Position numbers and translations under genes: made by a program | Notes under the pieces: generated by a model | What the model saw: only the letters and a program-made list of their open reading frames with translations | Told to the model about the DNA's origin: nothing | The model's database searches: none | Part shown: piece by piece, positions 1-8,629 of the stretch | How positions within the stretch are numbered: position 1 is the stretch's first letter | Layout of the letters: each line of letters opens with the position of its first letter | Assembly (NCBI GenBank): GCA_024243835.1 | Contig: JALPMN010000587.1 | Span: 1-24,805, forward strand | DNA length: 24,805 nucleotides | Source of the DNA: Enteropsectra breve | Lineage: Eukaryota; Microsporidia | Direction of reading: 5' to 3'

Positions 1-1053
1 GTGTTAGGAAAGAACACAATTCTGCTTATAGCTGTGAATATGCTGAAATTTTATGAGAGAAATAATAAGACATCCCTTAGCTATCTCATATTCTCCAATA
101 TTGTCATTTACAGTATCATTTATTCTACGATGATGCAACTGCTAAAGCTAATCAGATATCACATCTGTGAAATTAAGCCTCTAGCAATAATCAGGCAGCG
201 TGCCGAAATTCTTCTCGATGTGCTAGTCCTTTCTATCCTGGCCGTTTATACAGGAACATTTTACCATGTCATATACGGAGCATGGATATGGATGTCTCTC
301 CGTTCTGTATTTAGAGCCTTTTTAGCCAGGAGAAGATGCGGAACACCGCAAGAGCTTGCTGCATTCGTTGCCTTAAGAAAATTCGGTACTCAAGCAACCC
401 AATTAGTGAGTGGAGATCTTACGAAGGAGGGGCATAGCGCGCTTGAGGCACTGCTTAATTCAAAAGGATATGATCTTAGCAACGTTTATATTTACGACGA
501 CGGGCTAAATAGCATCTCGCTTTTCCATATTAAAAACAAAAATACAGGATGCTTTTTAGCCAGTCGAACGCTTATAGAGTATTATAAAGAGAATCCAAAG
601 ATGCTTGCAGGCATTTTCTTACGTGAAATGGAGAACGGAGTTCTTAATGACAGCACTGTAGGCGGAGGCTTGGCCCTGGCCAAGGTATTTGTTTTTACTG
701 TAGCATTTGCCCTAGGACTGCTGGTGCCCTACTCAGGTGCAATTCTCAACTATTTGTTTGTTTATATTTTCCTTAGTGATATCTCTATTATCTACAATAT
801 CCTTAAACTGTCTGTATTTAATTACAGGGATTCGTATGCAAATAAGCGGCTGCAAAATACCGAGTATTTAGATGAATTTGTAGCGCACCAAGAAGAAGTT
901 GAAGATTTTCTAAACATCAACTCTTTCGGTCAAAGATATGATTTTAGCATAGCCTCTTGTGAGTTGTTTTCTGTCCCCGGAGATCGCAAAAATATGGTTT
1001 CTTCACGCTCTCCGATGAAAAATAGCCGTAGTAATTTGAACATTGCATTTTGA
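1..1053 (+). CDS. STE24-like (M48) membrane protein with lost zinc-site residues, 5' partial
   Basis: The frame is open from the first base, which reads GTG, so the true start probably lies upstream; the first in-frame ATG is at 40. The 350 visible residues hold membrane segments near 25-50, 70-95 and 222-268. Residues 140-215 follow the layout of STE24 CAAX prenyl proteases: a GYDLSNVYIYDDG stretch resembles the GFPLSKLYVID region, and IFLREMENGVLND (205-217) falls where the family has the VLAHELGHWKLNH helix. In that reading HExxH has become R208-E209-M210-E211-N212. The later E-x-x-x-D box appears as FNYRDSYANKRL (from 273), with Asn where the third zinc ligand Glu is expected. STE24 enzymes sit in the ER or inner nuclear membrane and trim prenylated proteins; this copy looks catalytically dead. 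The alignment is by eye, and an unrelated membrane protein remains possible. Confidence 0.5.
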   Translation: MLGKNTILLIAVNMLKFYERNNKTSLSYLIFSNIVIYSIIYSTMMQLLKLIRYHICEIKPLAIIRQRAEILLDVLVLSILAVYTGTFYHVIYGAWIWMSLRSVFRAFLARRRCGTPQELAAFVALRKFGTQATQLVSGDLTKEGHSALEALLNSKGYDLSNVYIYDDGLNSISLFHIKNKNTGCFLASRTLIEYYKENPKMLAGIFLREMENGVLNDSTVGGGLALAKVFVFTVAFALGLLVPYSGAILNYLFVYIFLSDISIIYNILKLSVFNYRDSYANKRLQNTEYLDEFVAHQEEVEDFLNINSFGQRYDFSIASCELFSVPGDRKNMVSSRSPMKNSRSNLNIAF

Positions 1054-1100
1054 GTCACTCATTGCATTTAAATCTCATTTATGTTTTGCCTTTACATCTT

Positions 1101-1230
1101 TATAAGTCTTTATAAGTCTTTATAAGTCTTTATAAATCTTTATAAATCTTTATAAGTCTTTATAAATCTTTATAAATCTTTATAAATCTTTATAAGTCTT
1201 TATAAATCTTTATAAATCTTTATAAATCTT
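1101..1230. repeat. 10-bp minisatellite, 13 exact-length units
   Basis: Thirteen uninterrupted 10-bp units TATAARTCTT follow the stop codon of the STE24-like gene. They differ only at the sixth base, which reads G,G,G,A,A,G,A,A,A,G,A,A,A from left to right. The pattern suggests slippage or unequal exchange of two unit types. It is noncoding. Confidence 0.97.
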
Positions 1231-1245
1231 CATTTTCCTTTTTAA

Positions 1246-1539
1246 GGTCCTGTTTTAAATAGATTTCATTTCTATCGTCTTCTAATTACAAACAATATTG
1301 TACTTGATTGTTTATTGAACAGACTTAAACACAGCTATAAGAGCATTAAAAGCAAAGGCTTTTTCAGTTACAAAATAAGTGTTTTATCTGGAAAAATAGA
1401 TGTTTTATTAAGAGAAACTAATCAAGCCATTTATATCAAAGTATATTGCTTAAATAAATCTTTCACCATAATGATCAGGCAGGTGTGTTCAGACAATGCC
1501 TCTACCTATCGGGAATTAAAAAGAAGAAGAAATCAGTAA
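1246..1539 (+). other. Doubtful ORF without an ATG start
   Basis: A frame is open from 1246 (after a TAA at 1243) to the TAA at 1537. It contains no ATG until 1470, and the earliest alternative initiator I note is a TTG at 1315. Translated from there it gives about 74 residues, basic and Lys/Arg-rich at the end (ELKRRRNQ). I recognise no family. It overlaps no convincing gene, so it could be a decayed gene tail, an exon-like remnant or chance. No CCC or GGG start signal is present. Confidence 0.15.
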
Positions 1540-1672
1540 GAAAATCAATAAATGTAAAAACTTACTCTTCAACAAACTACGGTGTTTTTACACTCTAAAA
1601 ACCATTTTTCAATATTTTTTATTCAATGAGTGCCACCCTTTCCCATGGCACCATTCCATTCCCCATTTTTGA

Positions 1673-1754
1673 TCTCAATATTATTATTCCTTATCTCAAT
1701 ATTATTATTCCTTATCTCAATATTATTATTCCTTATTTCAATATTATTTTTATT
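1673..1754. repeat. 21-bp tandem repeat beside the myosin 3' end
   Basis: Three identical 21-bp units start at 1673, 1694 and 1715 and read TCTCAATATTATTATTCCTT plus A. A fourth diverged copy starts at 1736. The array ends about 18 bp from the myosin stop codon, so it probably lies in the myosin 3' untranslated region. Confidence 0.95.
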
Positions 1755-1771
1755 CTATTTCATTGTTGTTC

Positions 1772-4700
1772 TTATAGTGATTCATTTGAATGCCTCTTTA
1801 TCTTAGACAGCTTCACTGAATCCCTCAGCATCTCTATGATCCTTCGGTTGTCTTCATTTACCCGCTCGGCCTGTTTCAGCTTCAGACTCAGCCCTGCCAC
1901 TTCATTTCCCATTTTAATTATTTCCTCTTTGTCTTTTGCACAGCTGTTCTCTTCAGGCCTTGAACTGCACTTCTCGCACTTGCTCATTACAATTCTCTTC
2001 CACTCGTTGGCCTTGAATGCCTCCCTGTCTGCCACAACGGTGCACACCAGTCTTTCTCTGTTTCCACCGTTCATTAAATCATTGTTATATTTTATATCAT
2101 TATTATCATTCATTCTACTATATTTTGTATCATCATTTATATCAACATTCATATCATCAATTTTATTATGCATAAAATTCGCTTTGGAAGCAGATAGCAA
2201 TAGCTCCTTCTCCATAAGCTGCCCAGCCATCACAACTCTCTCATTTCCCATCTTCTCAATGGCATCCCTCAAACTCCTGTTCTCATTTTCAATCTCATTT
2301 ATTTTTCTATCTTTCTCATTTCGTATCCTTTCCATCTGCTCCTCCATGCTCTTCTCCTGCTCCTTAATAAACTCCTTCACTTTTATCTCCAGCATATTCT
2401 TCTTATTTTCATACAGCTGCGCATTTTCCTCAATTCTCTTCAACTCATTCGCATAGCTCTTCCTTATCTTTTCTATTTCATCCTCACGCTTCTCAAACTC
2501 AGCAACAACCCGTGCTGCATGCCCCTTAAGATCATTTATCTCCCGCTCATCAGCCAAATGCTCAACACCCAGCCTTTCATTTTCACTGCTGAGCATCTTT
2601 ATCTGTTCTGCAAGAAGTGCGCTCTTATTCTTCATTTCTTCAAACAATCCCTCTTTCATTTTATAATTCGTATTTTCTGTTATCAGCGCATCATAAACCT
2701 TATTAAACTCATCCACCAAGGCGCAGTAATAGGCCTCTCTGTCTGTGTTAAGCTTTAAAAAGCCATCCTGAAGAGAATGCACCGTTGTATTCAAATGCCT
2801 CCTGATGTTCTCAAGTTCAAGTCTCGCATGCTCTATTTTATCATTCAACATGCTGTTGTTCACACTGCTGCTATTCTCCCTTAGCAGCTCTATTTCTCCA
2901 GCAAGCCTTGTATTCTCACCCTCCATTCCTATTAGCTGCAGCTCCAGTTTATTTTTCAGGCTCCTTTCTCTCTCATACAGCCTGTTTATCCTCTCATAGT
3001 TTATCTTCTCGCAGCTCAGTTCCTCGCTTGTTTCACTTCCACTCAGTTCCTTTTTCAGCTGGTTATTTTCCTGTTCCAACTTCCTAATTCTGTTGTTCAG
3101 AATATTCATTTCTCCTCCATGTTTGTTCTCCACCTCAATAAAGTTCCTTAGTGATGCTTTGCTCATTTCCTCATTCTCTTTTCTCAGATTGTCATTCTCA
3201 TCCATCAGATTCTTATTGAAGGCCTTTTCTCTCTCGATCCGCTCATTGTAGTTTTTAATTAGTTTGAAGTGTGGGTTGTAGCACAGGCATTTCTTATCGT
3301 TGCAGAAATAGTTATTTTCATTTTTAATAAGATTACTATTATTGATATCAATAGTATTATTTGCATTATCAATATTAACATCATTATTAATATCACTATT
3401 ATTAATATCAATATCAATAGTATTATTTGCGTTATCACTGTTATTAATAGATAGCCCCTTGTACTGACGGCACTCACGACACACATAAAACTCCTCTACT
3501 ACTTTTCGCTCATCATGCATCTTCTGTATCTCCTTAAAGCCTCCCTCAAGATTCTCTACACGCCCCCGGTAAAACTCTATTTCCTTCTGCATCTTCATCT
3601 TCTCTTTCTCTCCATGCTCTGCACGCATAAGATGATTTTCATTCTCATCTCTCAGTTTGTTTATCTCTAACTCAACATCATCATTCTCCTCCTTAAGCTT
3701 GCTGTTCATTATTTTGTATCCCTCAATATGAGAAATGTGCTTCTTCTCCCTGCTGGTCATTTCAAGAATCTCATTTCTCATATTTTCAATCGCCGTGTTC
3801 TGCTCCTGAATCTCTTTGTTGCACAGCTCAAGGGTGCTGTTCAGCCTTGCATTCTGCTTCTCACGATTATTAAGACTCTTGTTTATTTCATCTATTGCAT
3901 TTTTAAGCCTTTTTATCTCATCCTCCTTTTCCTGCAGCACATTCTTCAGATCCTCATGTGCTATCATCTCAATTTCCTTTATTTTATTTTGTATCTCACT
4001 GTCCTTCTGTACAATCTTGCTATTAAGGGACTCTATTAGATTCTCCTTAATTTTCATCTCTGATTCAAGTTTGTTATAGTCATCTTTAAGCTGATTCAAA
4101 GTATCATTTAAAACTTCAATCTTATTTTCTAGCTCTTTTATCATATGGATATTTTCCTTTCTAGAAAGCACAAGACTGGCCTTCTCTTCACGCAGCACAT
4201 TCAGCAGCTCCTCTTTATTTTCTATTTCTGCACTCTTCATTTTTACCTCTCTTTTCTTCTCCTCTACCTCAATAAATGCACTGCTTAATTCCTTGTTCTT
4301 GCTGTTTAGCAGCTCTTTGGTATTTTTTATTTCTTCCTTGTAATTCTCAATCTTTCCCTCAAGCTCCTCAATAGCAATCCTGCGCTTGCTGTTTCCATCG
4401 TCATTCAGCAGTGGCTTTATTCTCATAATGAGCCTCCACCACTTCCATCTTAGCATTTTCACAATATCAGCCGAGTTCCTCTGTAGCTGGAGAAGACCCT
4501 TCATTTTTATGTCCTGGTCTTCTCTCCTTTTAACTTCCATCTGCATCCTAACGATGTTCTGAATGGCTCCGCATATTTTTGCCATTGCATTTTCTCTTCT
4601 GTCCTCAAGATCCGCAAGCACGCCCTGCCTGAAGAATATCATTGTTTTTCCTATTTTGTAGTTGTTTATTTTCAGTTCCTTGACCATTTTATTAAGGCAC

Positions 4701-7600
4701 TCTGGCGATTCGTACATAATGTCAACATTATCACATGAATTATCATTATTCTTATTAATACTATCATTATTAAAACTATTATTAACACCATTATTAACAC
4801 TATTATCATTATTAATATCAATATTATTTAGATGCATGTCAGCAAGAAGTATCTTGTAGCGACATACAAACTCGGAAAACAGCATTCGGTTCGGATAGCC
4901 CAGTCTGCTTATTCTGATGCCCTCAAGAACACCGTTGCACCGCAGCTGGTCCAGCACGAGCGCCTTACAGAACTTTCCAGGCTCTTTTTCCAGATTAGGC
5001 AAAATACAGCGCACAAAGTGTGGCTCAGTGCCCTTCAATGTTTCCATAAGGAAATTAAGAGACTCGCGGTGCTGCTGGGCAACAGTTTTGAATATTCCTG
5101 ACTTTCCATTTGAGCGGCTGAAACTGAGTATCTCTTTTGTGATGCTGCAATAACTCTCGTTGTTTGTAACTTTATTCTGTTGAATAAAACTGGCTGCATC
5201 GGCATCTCTAAAAGTGACTCTGCTTCTTCTGTTCCTTCTTGTGACACTGCTGTTCATATCATTGATAGAATTAATACTATTGATAGTATTACTATTCATA
5301 TTAAAACTATTATTACTTTTAGTAGTACTGGACGAAATATGCTCAATAAGATTCAGACTCTCTACATCCCTGTTCTTCATCAGCCAGTTATCAACACTGT
5401 ACTCCACCTCTCCGGCATAGTGCTTTATCCGGAAATTATCCTTGAAATTCACCCCATTTACACCGCTGATCTTTTCTATTTTTTCCAAAAAGCTTCTGTC
5501 GGTGCCTCCTGGCATTATGCACTCCTCATCCAAATACGAAAGTATCCCGATGGGATTTGAACTCTCGATGAGGCGTATCGTTGGCTCCAGATCCAGCCCG
5601 AAGTCTATGAAGTTCCAGTCTATTTCCTCATTACGGTAAATCTCCTGCTCAAGAATGAACATGTGGTGATTGAAAAACTGCTGCAGCTTTTCGTTGGTGT
5701 AGTTGATGCACAGCTGCTCGAAGGAGTTCTTTCCCTCCCTCTGGCTGCTATTTATACTATTAACATTATTATTAATACTACTATTAATATTAATATTATT
5801 AATACTGCTGTTTGTATTGTTTATATTAGAGTAAAATATCTCAAATCCGGCAATATCCAAAATACCAATGTAATTCTCACACGGCGAGTCCATCTGGCGG
5901 TTTATCTGCAGAATCAGGCTGTTAAACAAATTGTCATAAAGCATCTTCATAAAGCCCTGCAAGACACTCGTGGCCTGCTTTGCATTACGTTCAGAAACAA
6001 CATACTCATTTCCGGCCTTAAGCTTAGGAAACAAAATATGGTTAAAGAAGGACTTGAAACTGCAGCCCAGCATATTATCAATAAAGCCAAATTGTTCACA
6101 CGCGCGCTCAAAATCACAGTTATGTTGTTCATTCTGATTGTTTATATACTGATTGTTCATATTATGGATATTATTCCCATCTTTAAAGAGGCTGGCGGAA
6201 TAAAACTGCCCGTTATAAAAAACACCCAGCTCTCCCTCTTCATTTTTGCTGCTATTTATAGAGGCATTACTTGTAGATGCATTACTTGTAGAGGCATTAC
6301 CTGTAGATGCATTATTTGTATTCTCACTATTTCGGTGCATAAAAGTTACATTCGATAAGTGAAGAATTCCTGCAATAACCTTAAAATACTCATGATAATT
6401 TTCAATTCCCATAGTTTTAAATGCCTTTACAAGGGTTATGAATTCCTCTTCATCAGAAACATTCTCAATAGAATGCATGGTGTTCTTCAAACAGCCGTAT
6501 TTGGATGGATCTCTTTCTAGGCCAAAGGAATGCAGATGGGCTGTATCCAGGCCAGCCAGCAAATAGTAAAAAATATGGAAGTTTCTCTCCTCGGCACCCG
6601 CATTAACCACACGTGATTTCTCAAGCAGATACTTCTCTATCTTTGCACCGCAGATGCTGTTGTTTTTGAATTTAATCTGAATAAACTTTCCAAACCTGGA
6701 TGAATTGTCATTTTTAACAGTCTTTGCATTTCCAAAGGCCTCCAGAATAGGATTCGCATTGATAAGCATGTCATTTATGTTTGTCTGTACATTTTTCGTT
6801 GCACTGTATTTCTTGCTGGCTTTAAGGGTTTCGCTATTCTTGGGATCACGGCTCTGTGTTTCGCTTATAAAAACAAGATACTCAATCACACGCTTCGTAT
6901 TCTCGGTCTTTCCTGCACCGGACTCACCGGTTATCAGAATTGACTGGTTGCTGCGGTTGCTGGCTAGAGAGCGGTAGGCCTCGTTGGCCACCGAATAGAT
7001 ATGCGGGGCGCCCTCACGGTCCTTTTCCTGCATAACCCTGCGCTTAATCTCATCTGCATAAATATTCATGCAGTGGTAGGGATTGATGGCGAGTAGGAAG
7101 AGGCCTGAGTACGTGTAAATAAGAGACTCGTTGTAGCGGAGATTGAGATTGTGCAGAACCGATGGCTCGTTGAGATGGGAAAGGAATGCCAGGTCGGGGG
7201 AAAGATCAAATTTGTTGGGGTTCATTTTAGATATTTCAGAGGACGGAAAGGTCTCTGAAATATTCGATTGCACAGTTGTGGTTGTACTGCTTTCAGATAT
7301 TATAAACGCAGGCTTGTAGAGATTGCTTTTGCAGGGCACCCACACGTATTTCTTAATGGTAGTTTCAACCTTTATTTTATCTTCAGAAGTTCTTATACTG
7401 CTTGCTGATTCTAAAATGCTACTACCTGGGCTTTTGAATGGAGCTGTTTTGCCTGTATGAAGAGTATTGTCTTCATTTACTCCACCTTGCAAAATATCCT
7501 TGCCGCACAGTTCAACTGTTGCACCGGGTGCTTCATGCTCGTCATGGGACACATGGCTGTGGCTATAGCTGCTACTATAGTTTCCCTTTTCTGCGCACAT
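1772..7600 (-). CDS. Class II myosin heavy chain with Asn-rich motor insertions
   Basis: This 1942-aa protein is an actin-based motor. After a Ser/His-rich leader of about 80 residues comes an SH3-like start (KKYVWVP). The motor shows the P-loop GESGAGKT (225-232), switch I NDNSSRFGKF (297-306), switch II DIAGFEIF (582-589), relay helix NSFEQLCINYTNEKL (from 625), PHFVRCILPN (near 860-869) and the SH region RCNGVLEGIRISRLGYP (887-903). One poor IQ-like helix (about 1005-1025) and a KWWRLIMRIKPLL junction (about 1053-1065) lead to a long coiled-coil tail, the layout of two-headed class II myosins. Asn-rich insertions occur near 424-495, 590-624, 755-790 and 924-960 in the motor, and at about 1384-1430 in the tail. 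Cysteine clusters lie at 1374-1440 and 1875-1887. CCC sits two bases before the ATG. The motor residues look intact, so it is probably active. Confidence 0.95.
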   Translation of the reverse strand: MCAEKGNYSSSYSHSHVSHDEHEAPGATVELCGKDILQGGVNEDNTLHTGKTAPFKSPGSSILESASSIRTSEDKIKVETTIKKYVWVPCKSNLYKPAFIISESSTTTTVQSNISETFPSSEISKMNPNKFDLSPDLAFLSHLNEPSVLHNLNLRYNESLIYTYSGLFLLAINPYHCMNIYADEIKRRVMQEKDREGAPHIYSVANEAYRSLASNRSNQSILITGESGAGKTENTKRVIEYLVFISETQSRDPKNSETLKASKKYSATKNVQTNINDMLINANPILEAFGNAKTVKNDNSSRFGKFIQIKFKNNSICGAKIEKYLLEKSRVVNAGAEERNFHIFYYLLAGLDTAHLHSFGLERDPSKYGCLKNTMHSIENVSDEEEFITLVKAFKTMGIENYHEYFKVIAGILHLSNVTFMHRNSENTNNASTGNASTSNASTSNASINSSKNEEGELGVFYNGQFYSASLFKDGNNIHNMNNQYINNQNEQHNCDFERACEQFGFIDNMLGCSFKSFFNHILFPKLKAGNEYVVSERNAKQATSVLQGFMKMLYDNLFNSLILQINRQMDSPCENYIGILDIAGFEIFYSNINNTNSSINNININSSINNNVNSINSSQREGKNSFEQLCINYTNEKLQQFFNHHMFILEQEIYRNEEIDWNFIDFGLDLEPTIRLIESSNPIGILSYLDEECIMPGGTDRSFLEKIEKISGVNGVNFKDNFRIKHYAGEVEYSVDNWLMKNRDVESLNLIEHISSSTTKSNNSFNMNSNTINSINSINDMNSSVTRRNRRSRVTFRDADAASFIQQNKVTNNESYCSITKEILSFSRSNGKSGIFKTVAQQHRESLNFLMETLKGTEPHFVRCILPNLEKEPGKFCKALVLDQLRCNGVLEGIRISRLGYPNRMLFSEFVCRYKILLADMHLNNIDINNDNSVNNGVNNSFNNDSINKNNDNSCDNVDIMYESPECLNKMVKELKINNYKIGKTMIFFRQGVLADLEDRRENAMAKICGAIQNIVRMQMEVKRREDQDIKMKGLLQLQRNSADIVKMLRWKWWRLIMRIKPLLNDDGNSKRRIAIEELEGKIENYKEEIKNTKELLNSKNKELSSAFIEVEEKKREVKMKSAEIENKEELLNVLREEKASLVLSRKENIHMIKELENKIEVLNDTLNQLKDDYNKLESEMKIKENLIESLNSKIVQKDSEIQNKIKEIEMIAHEDLKNVLQEKEDEIKRLKNAIDEINKSLNNREKQNARLNSTLELCNKEIQEQNTAIENMRNEILEMTSREKKHISHIEGYKIMNSKLKEENDDVELEINKLRDENENHLMRAEHGEKEKMKMQKEIEFYRGRVENLEGGFKEIQKMHDERKVVEEFYVCRECRQYKGLSINNSDNANNTIDIDINNSDINNDVNIDNANNTIDINNSNLIKNENNYFCNDKKCLCYNPHFKLIKNYNERIEREKAFNKNLMDENDNLRKENEEMSKASLRNFIEVENKHGGEMNILNNRIRKLEQENNQLKKELSGSETSEELSCEKINYERINRLYERERSLKNKLELQLIGMEGENTRLAGEIELLRENSSSVNNSMLNDKIEHARLELENIRRHLNTTVHSLQDGFLKLNTDREAYYCALVDEFNKVYDALITENTNYKMKEGLFEEMKNKSALLAEQIKMLSSENERLGVEHLADEREINDLKGHAARVVAEFEKREDEIEKIRKSYANELKRIEENAQLYENKKNMLEIKVKEFIKEQEKSMEEQMERIRNEKDRKINEIENENRSLRDAIEKMGNERVVMAGQLMEKELLLSASKANFMHNKIDDMNVDINDDTKYSRMNDNNDIKYNNDLMNGGNRERLVCTVVADREAFKANEWKRIVMSKCEKCSSRPEENSCAKDKEEIIKMGNEVAGLSLKLKQAERVNEDNRRIIEMLRDSVKLSKIKRHSNESL
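6259..6318. repeat. 15-bp coding tandem repeat in the myosin motor
   Basis: Four 15-bp units (TAGAGGCATTACTTG and close variants) run in frame through the myosin gene. On the coding strand they give a repeated Asn-Ala-Ser-Thr-Ser/Gly pentapeptide within the surface loop that follows the ILHLSNVTF strand. Single-base differences between units point to recent copy-number change without loss of frame. Confidence 0.95.
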
Positions 7601-7602
7601 AA

Positions 7603-7605
7603 GGG
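7603..7605 (-). promoter_or_regulatory. CCC start-proximal signal of myosin
   Basis: On the minus strand the bases before the ATG at 7600 read TTTACCCTT. CCC-like motifs just before the start codon have been described for microsporidian genes, and this one supports the chosen start. Confidence 0.5.
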
Positions 7606-7986
7606 TAAATTTTTAGGAATTTTTATAGGGAGCGCATAAATATTATGTTTGAGAGTGTTTGTAAATACGGAGTATGAGAATGGTCTATTTTGCCAATTTT
7701 AGTGGTCTAGACCGTGTTTGTAACCTTAAATTATGATTTCTCAAGTGCCAAATGGGTATCTGGTGTTGCTCTTGTTTCATGTTGTTTATTATTAATTTGC
7801 ATCAGAGGTTTTGAATGTTGTTTGTCGCTATAAACAGTGTTTATTTTGCTTTTTCTGGTTTTATTAGCAAAAATTGCTAGTAAAAATGTTATGTTATTTT
7901 CAGAATTTAATGAAATTTTTGGAGGGAAAATGCCTAACCAAGTTATTTAATTAAAAGAGGTTCAAAATGAGAAAAAATACACCAAG

Positions 7987-8000
7987 GCCTATATATAGGC
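7987..8000. repeat. 14-bp perfect palindrome with a TATA core
   Basis: GCCTATATATAGGC equals its own reverse complement. It stands about 390 bp upstream of the myosin ATG and 630 bp upstream of the plus-strand gene. It could be a dimeric factor site or a TATA-type element, but nothing in the sequence proves a role. Confidence 0.5.
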
Positions 8001-8629
8001 TCGAAATGAAGACAGCAAATTATTAGTGTTCGCGCAATGGTAGAAAAGACACATAATCATGGTATCGATGAATAGTAATACTATTGCTCACAAATTCATA
8101 CAATGATGCAATTAACATCTTTACTTTCTAGTTACTTGCGTTCTTTGCAAGAGATTTATGTCTTTGCCAGTCTAAAGGAAATTTTCACGCGCCTTATCCT
8201 GTAGAATTCAATGTACATTAAAATGAAATTTAGAGCTATAAGAATATAGCGAATAAAGAGAGATTCTAGTTGTGAGAGATAAAACTTATATATGAAATCA
8301 TTAAAAAACTTATACATATGCATAATAGTTTCTAATGAAACTTATTCAGTACCAACCGGCAAAATTCTTTATCTTTTTCCCAAAATCCAATAATGCGGAC
8401 TTTGCAGAAGAAAAATCTACTTTGCTCTCGGCATTGTAGCAGCAATAATGTTGTCTAGCAGCTTTATATAAATATAATTTGTTTGTGCCTAAATAGACTA
8501 AGCCTCTTTCGTTTAAGAAGCATGTTTAACTAAGCATTAAAGAGCTTTTTCACTCGTTTGTGAAGATTGTCCCGTCTGATATCATACATATTTGCAAAAA
8601 TTTTTTAAAAATTTATCCGTTATTAAAAA

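Larger units (their letters stand above)
7601..8629. other. Gene-free divergent spacer between myosin and the 500-aa gene
   Basis: I see no convincing ORF, tRNA or rRNA in this kilobase, which is unusually long for such a compact genome. It holds short palindromes: GGTCTAGACC (7704-7713), TAGCAA-AAA-TTGCTA (7865-7879) and GCCTATATATAGGC (7987-8000). A run of A and T blocks precedes the start at 8630. It probably contains promoters for both genes. An uncharacterised noncoding RNA cannot be excluded. Confidence 0.6.

Noticed and set aside
1626..2456. Long plus-strand frame rich in Ser, Phe and Leu opposite the myosin tail
   Set aside because: It is the complement of coiled-coil codons in the myosin gene; composition explains it and it shows no domain.
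5725..5835. Possible intron explaining the myosin switch II insertion
   Set aside because: No GT donor follows FEIF and no AG acceptor with a branch-like TAAY sits before NSFEQ; the frame is open throughout.
5663..6358. 231-codon plus-strand frame opposite the myosin motor
   Set aside because: It overlaps well-conserved motor motifs read on the minus strand and follows the AT repeat.
8030..8110. Possible tRNA in the gene-free kilobase
   Set aside because: A TGGTA-like D-loop string is present, but no T-loop GTTCRANNC or acceptor pairing can be found.
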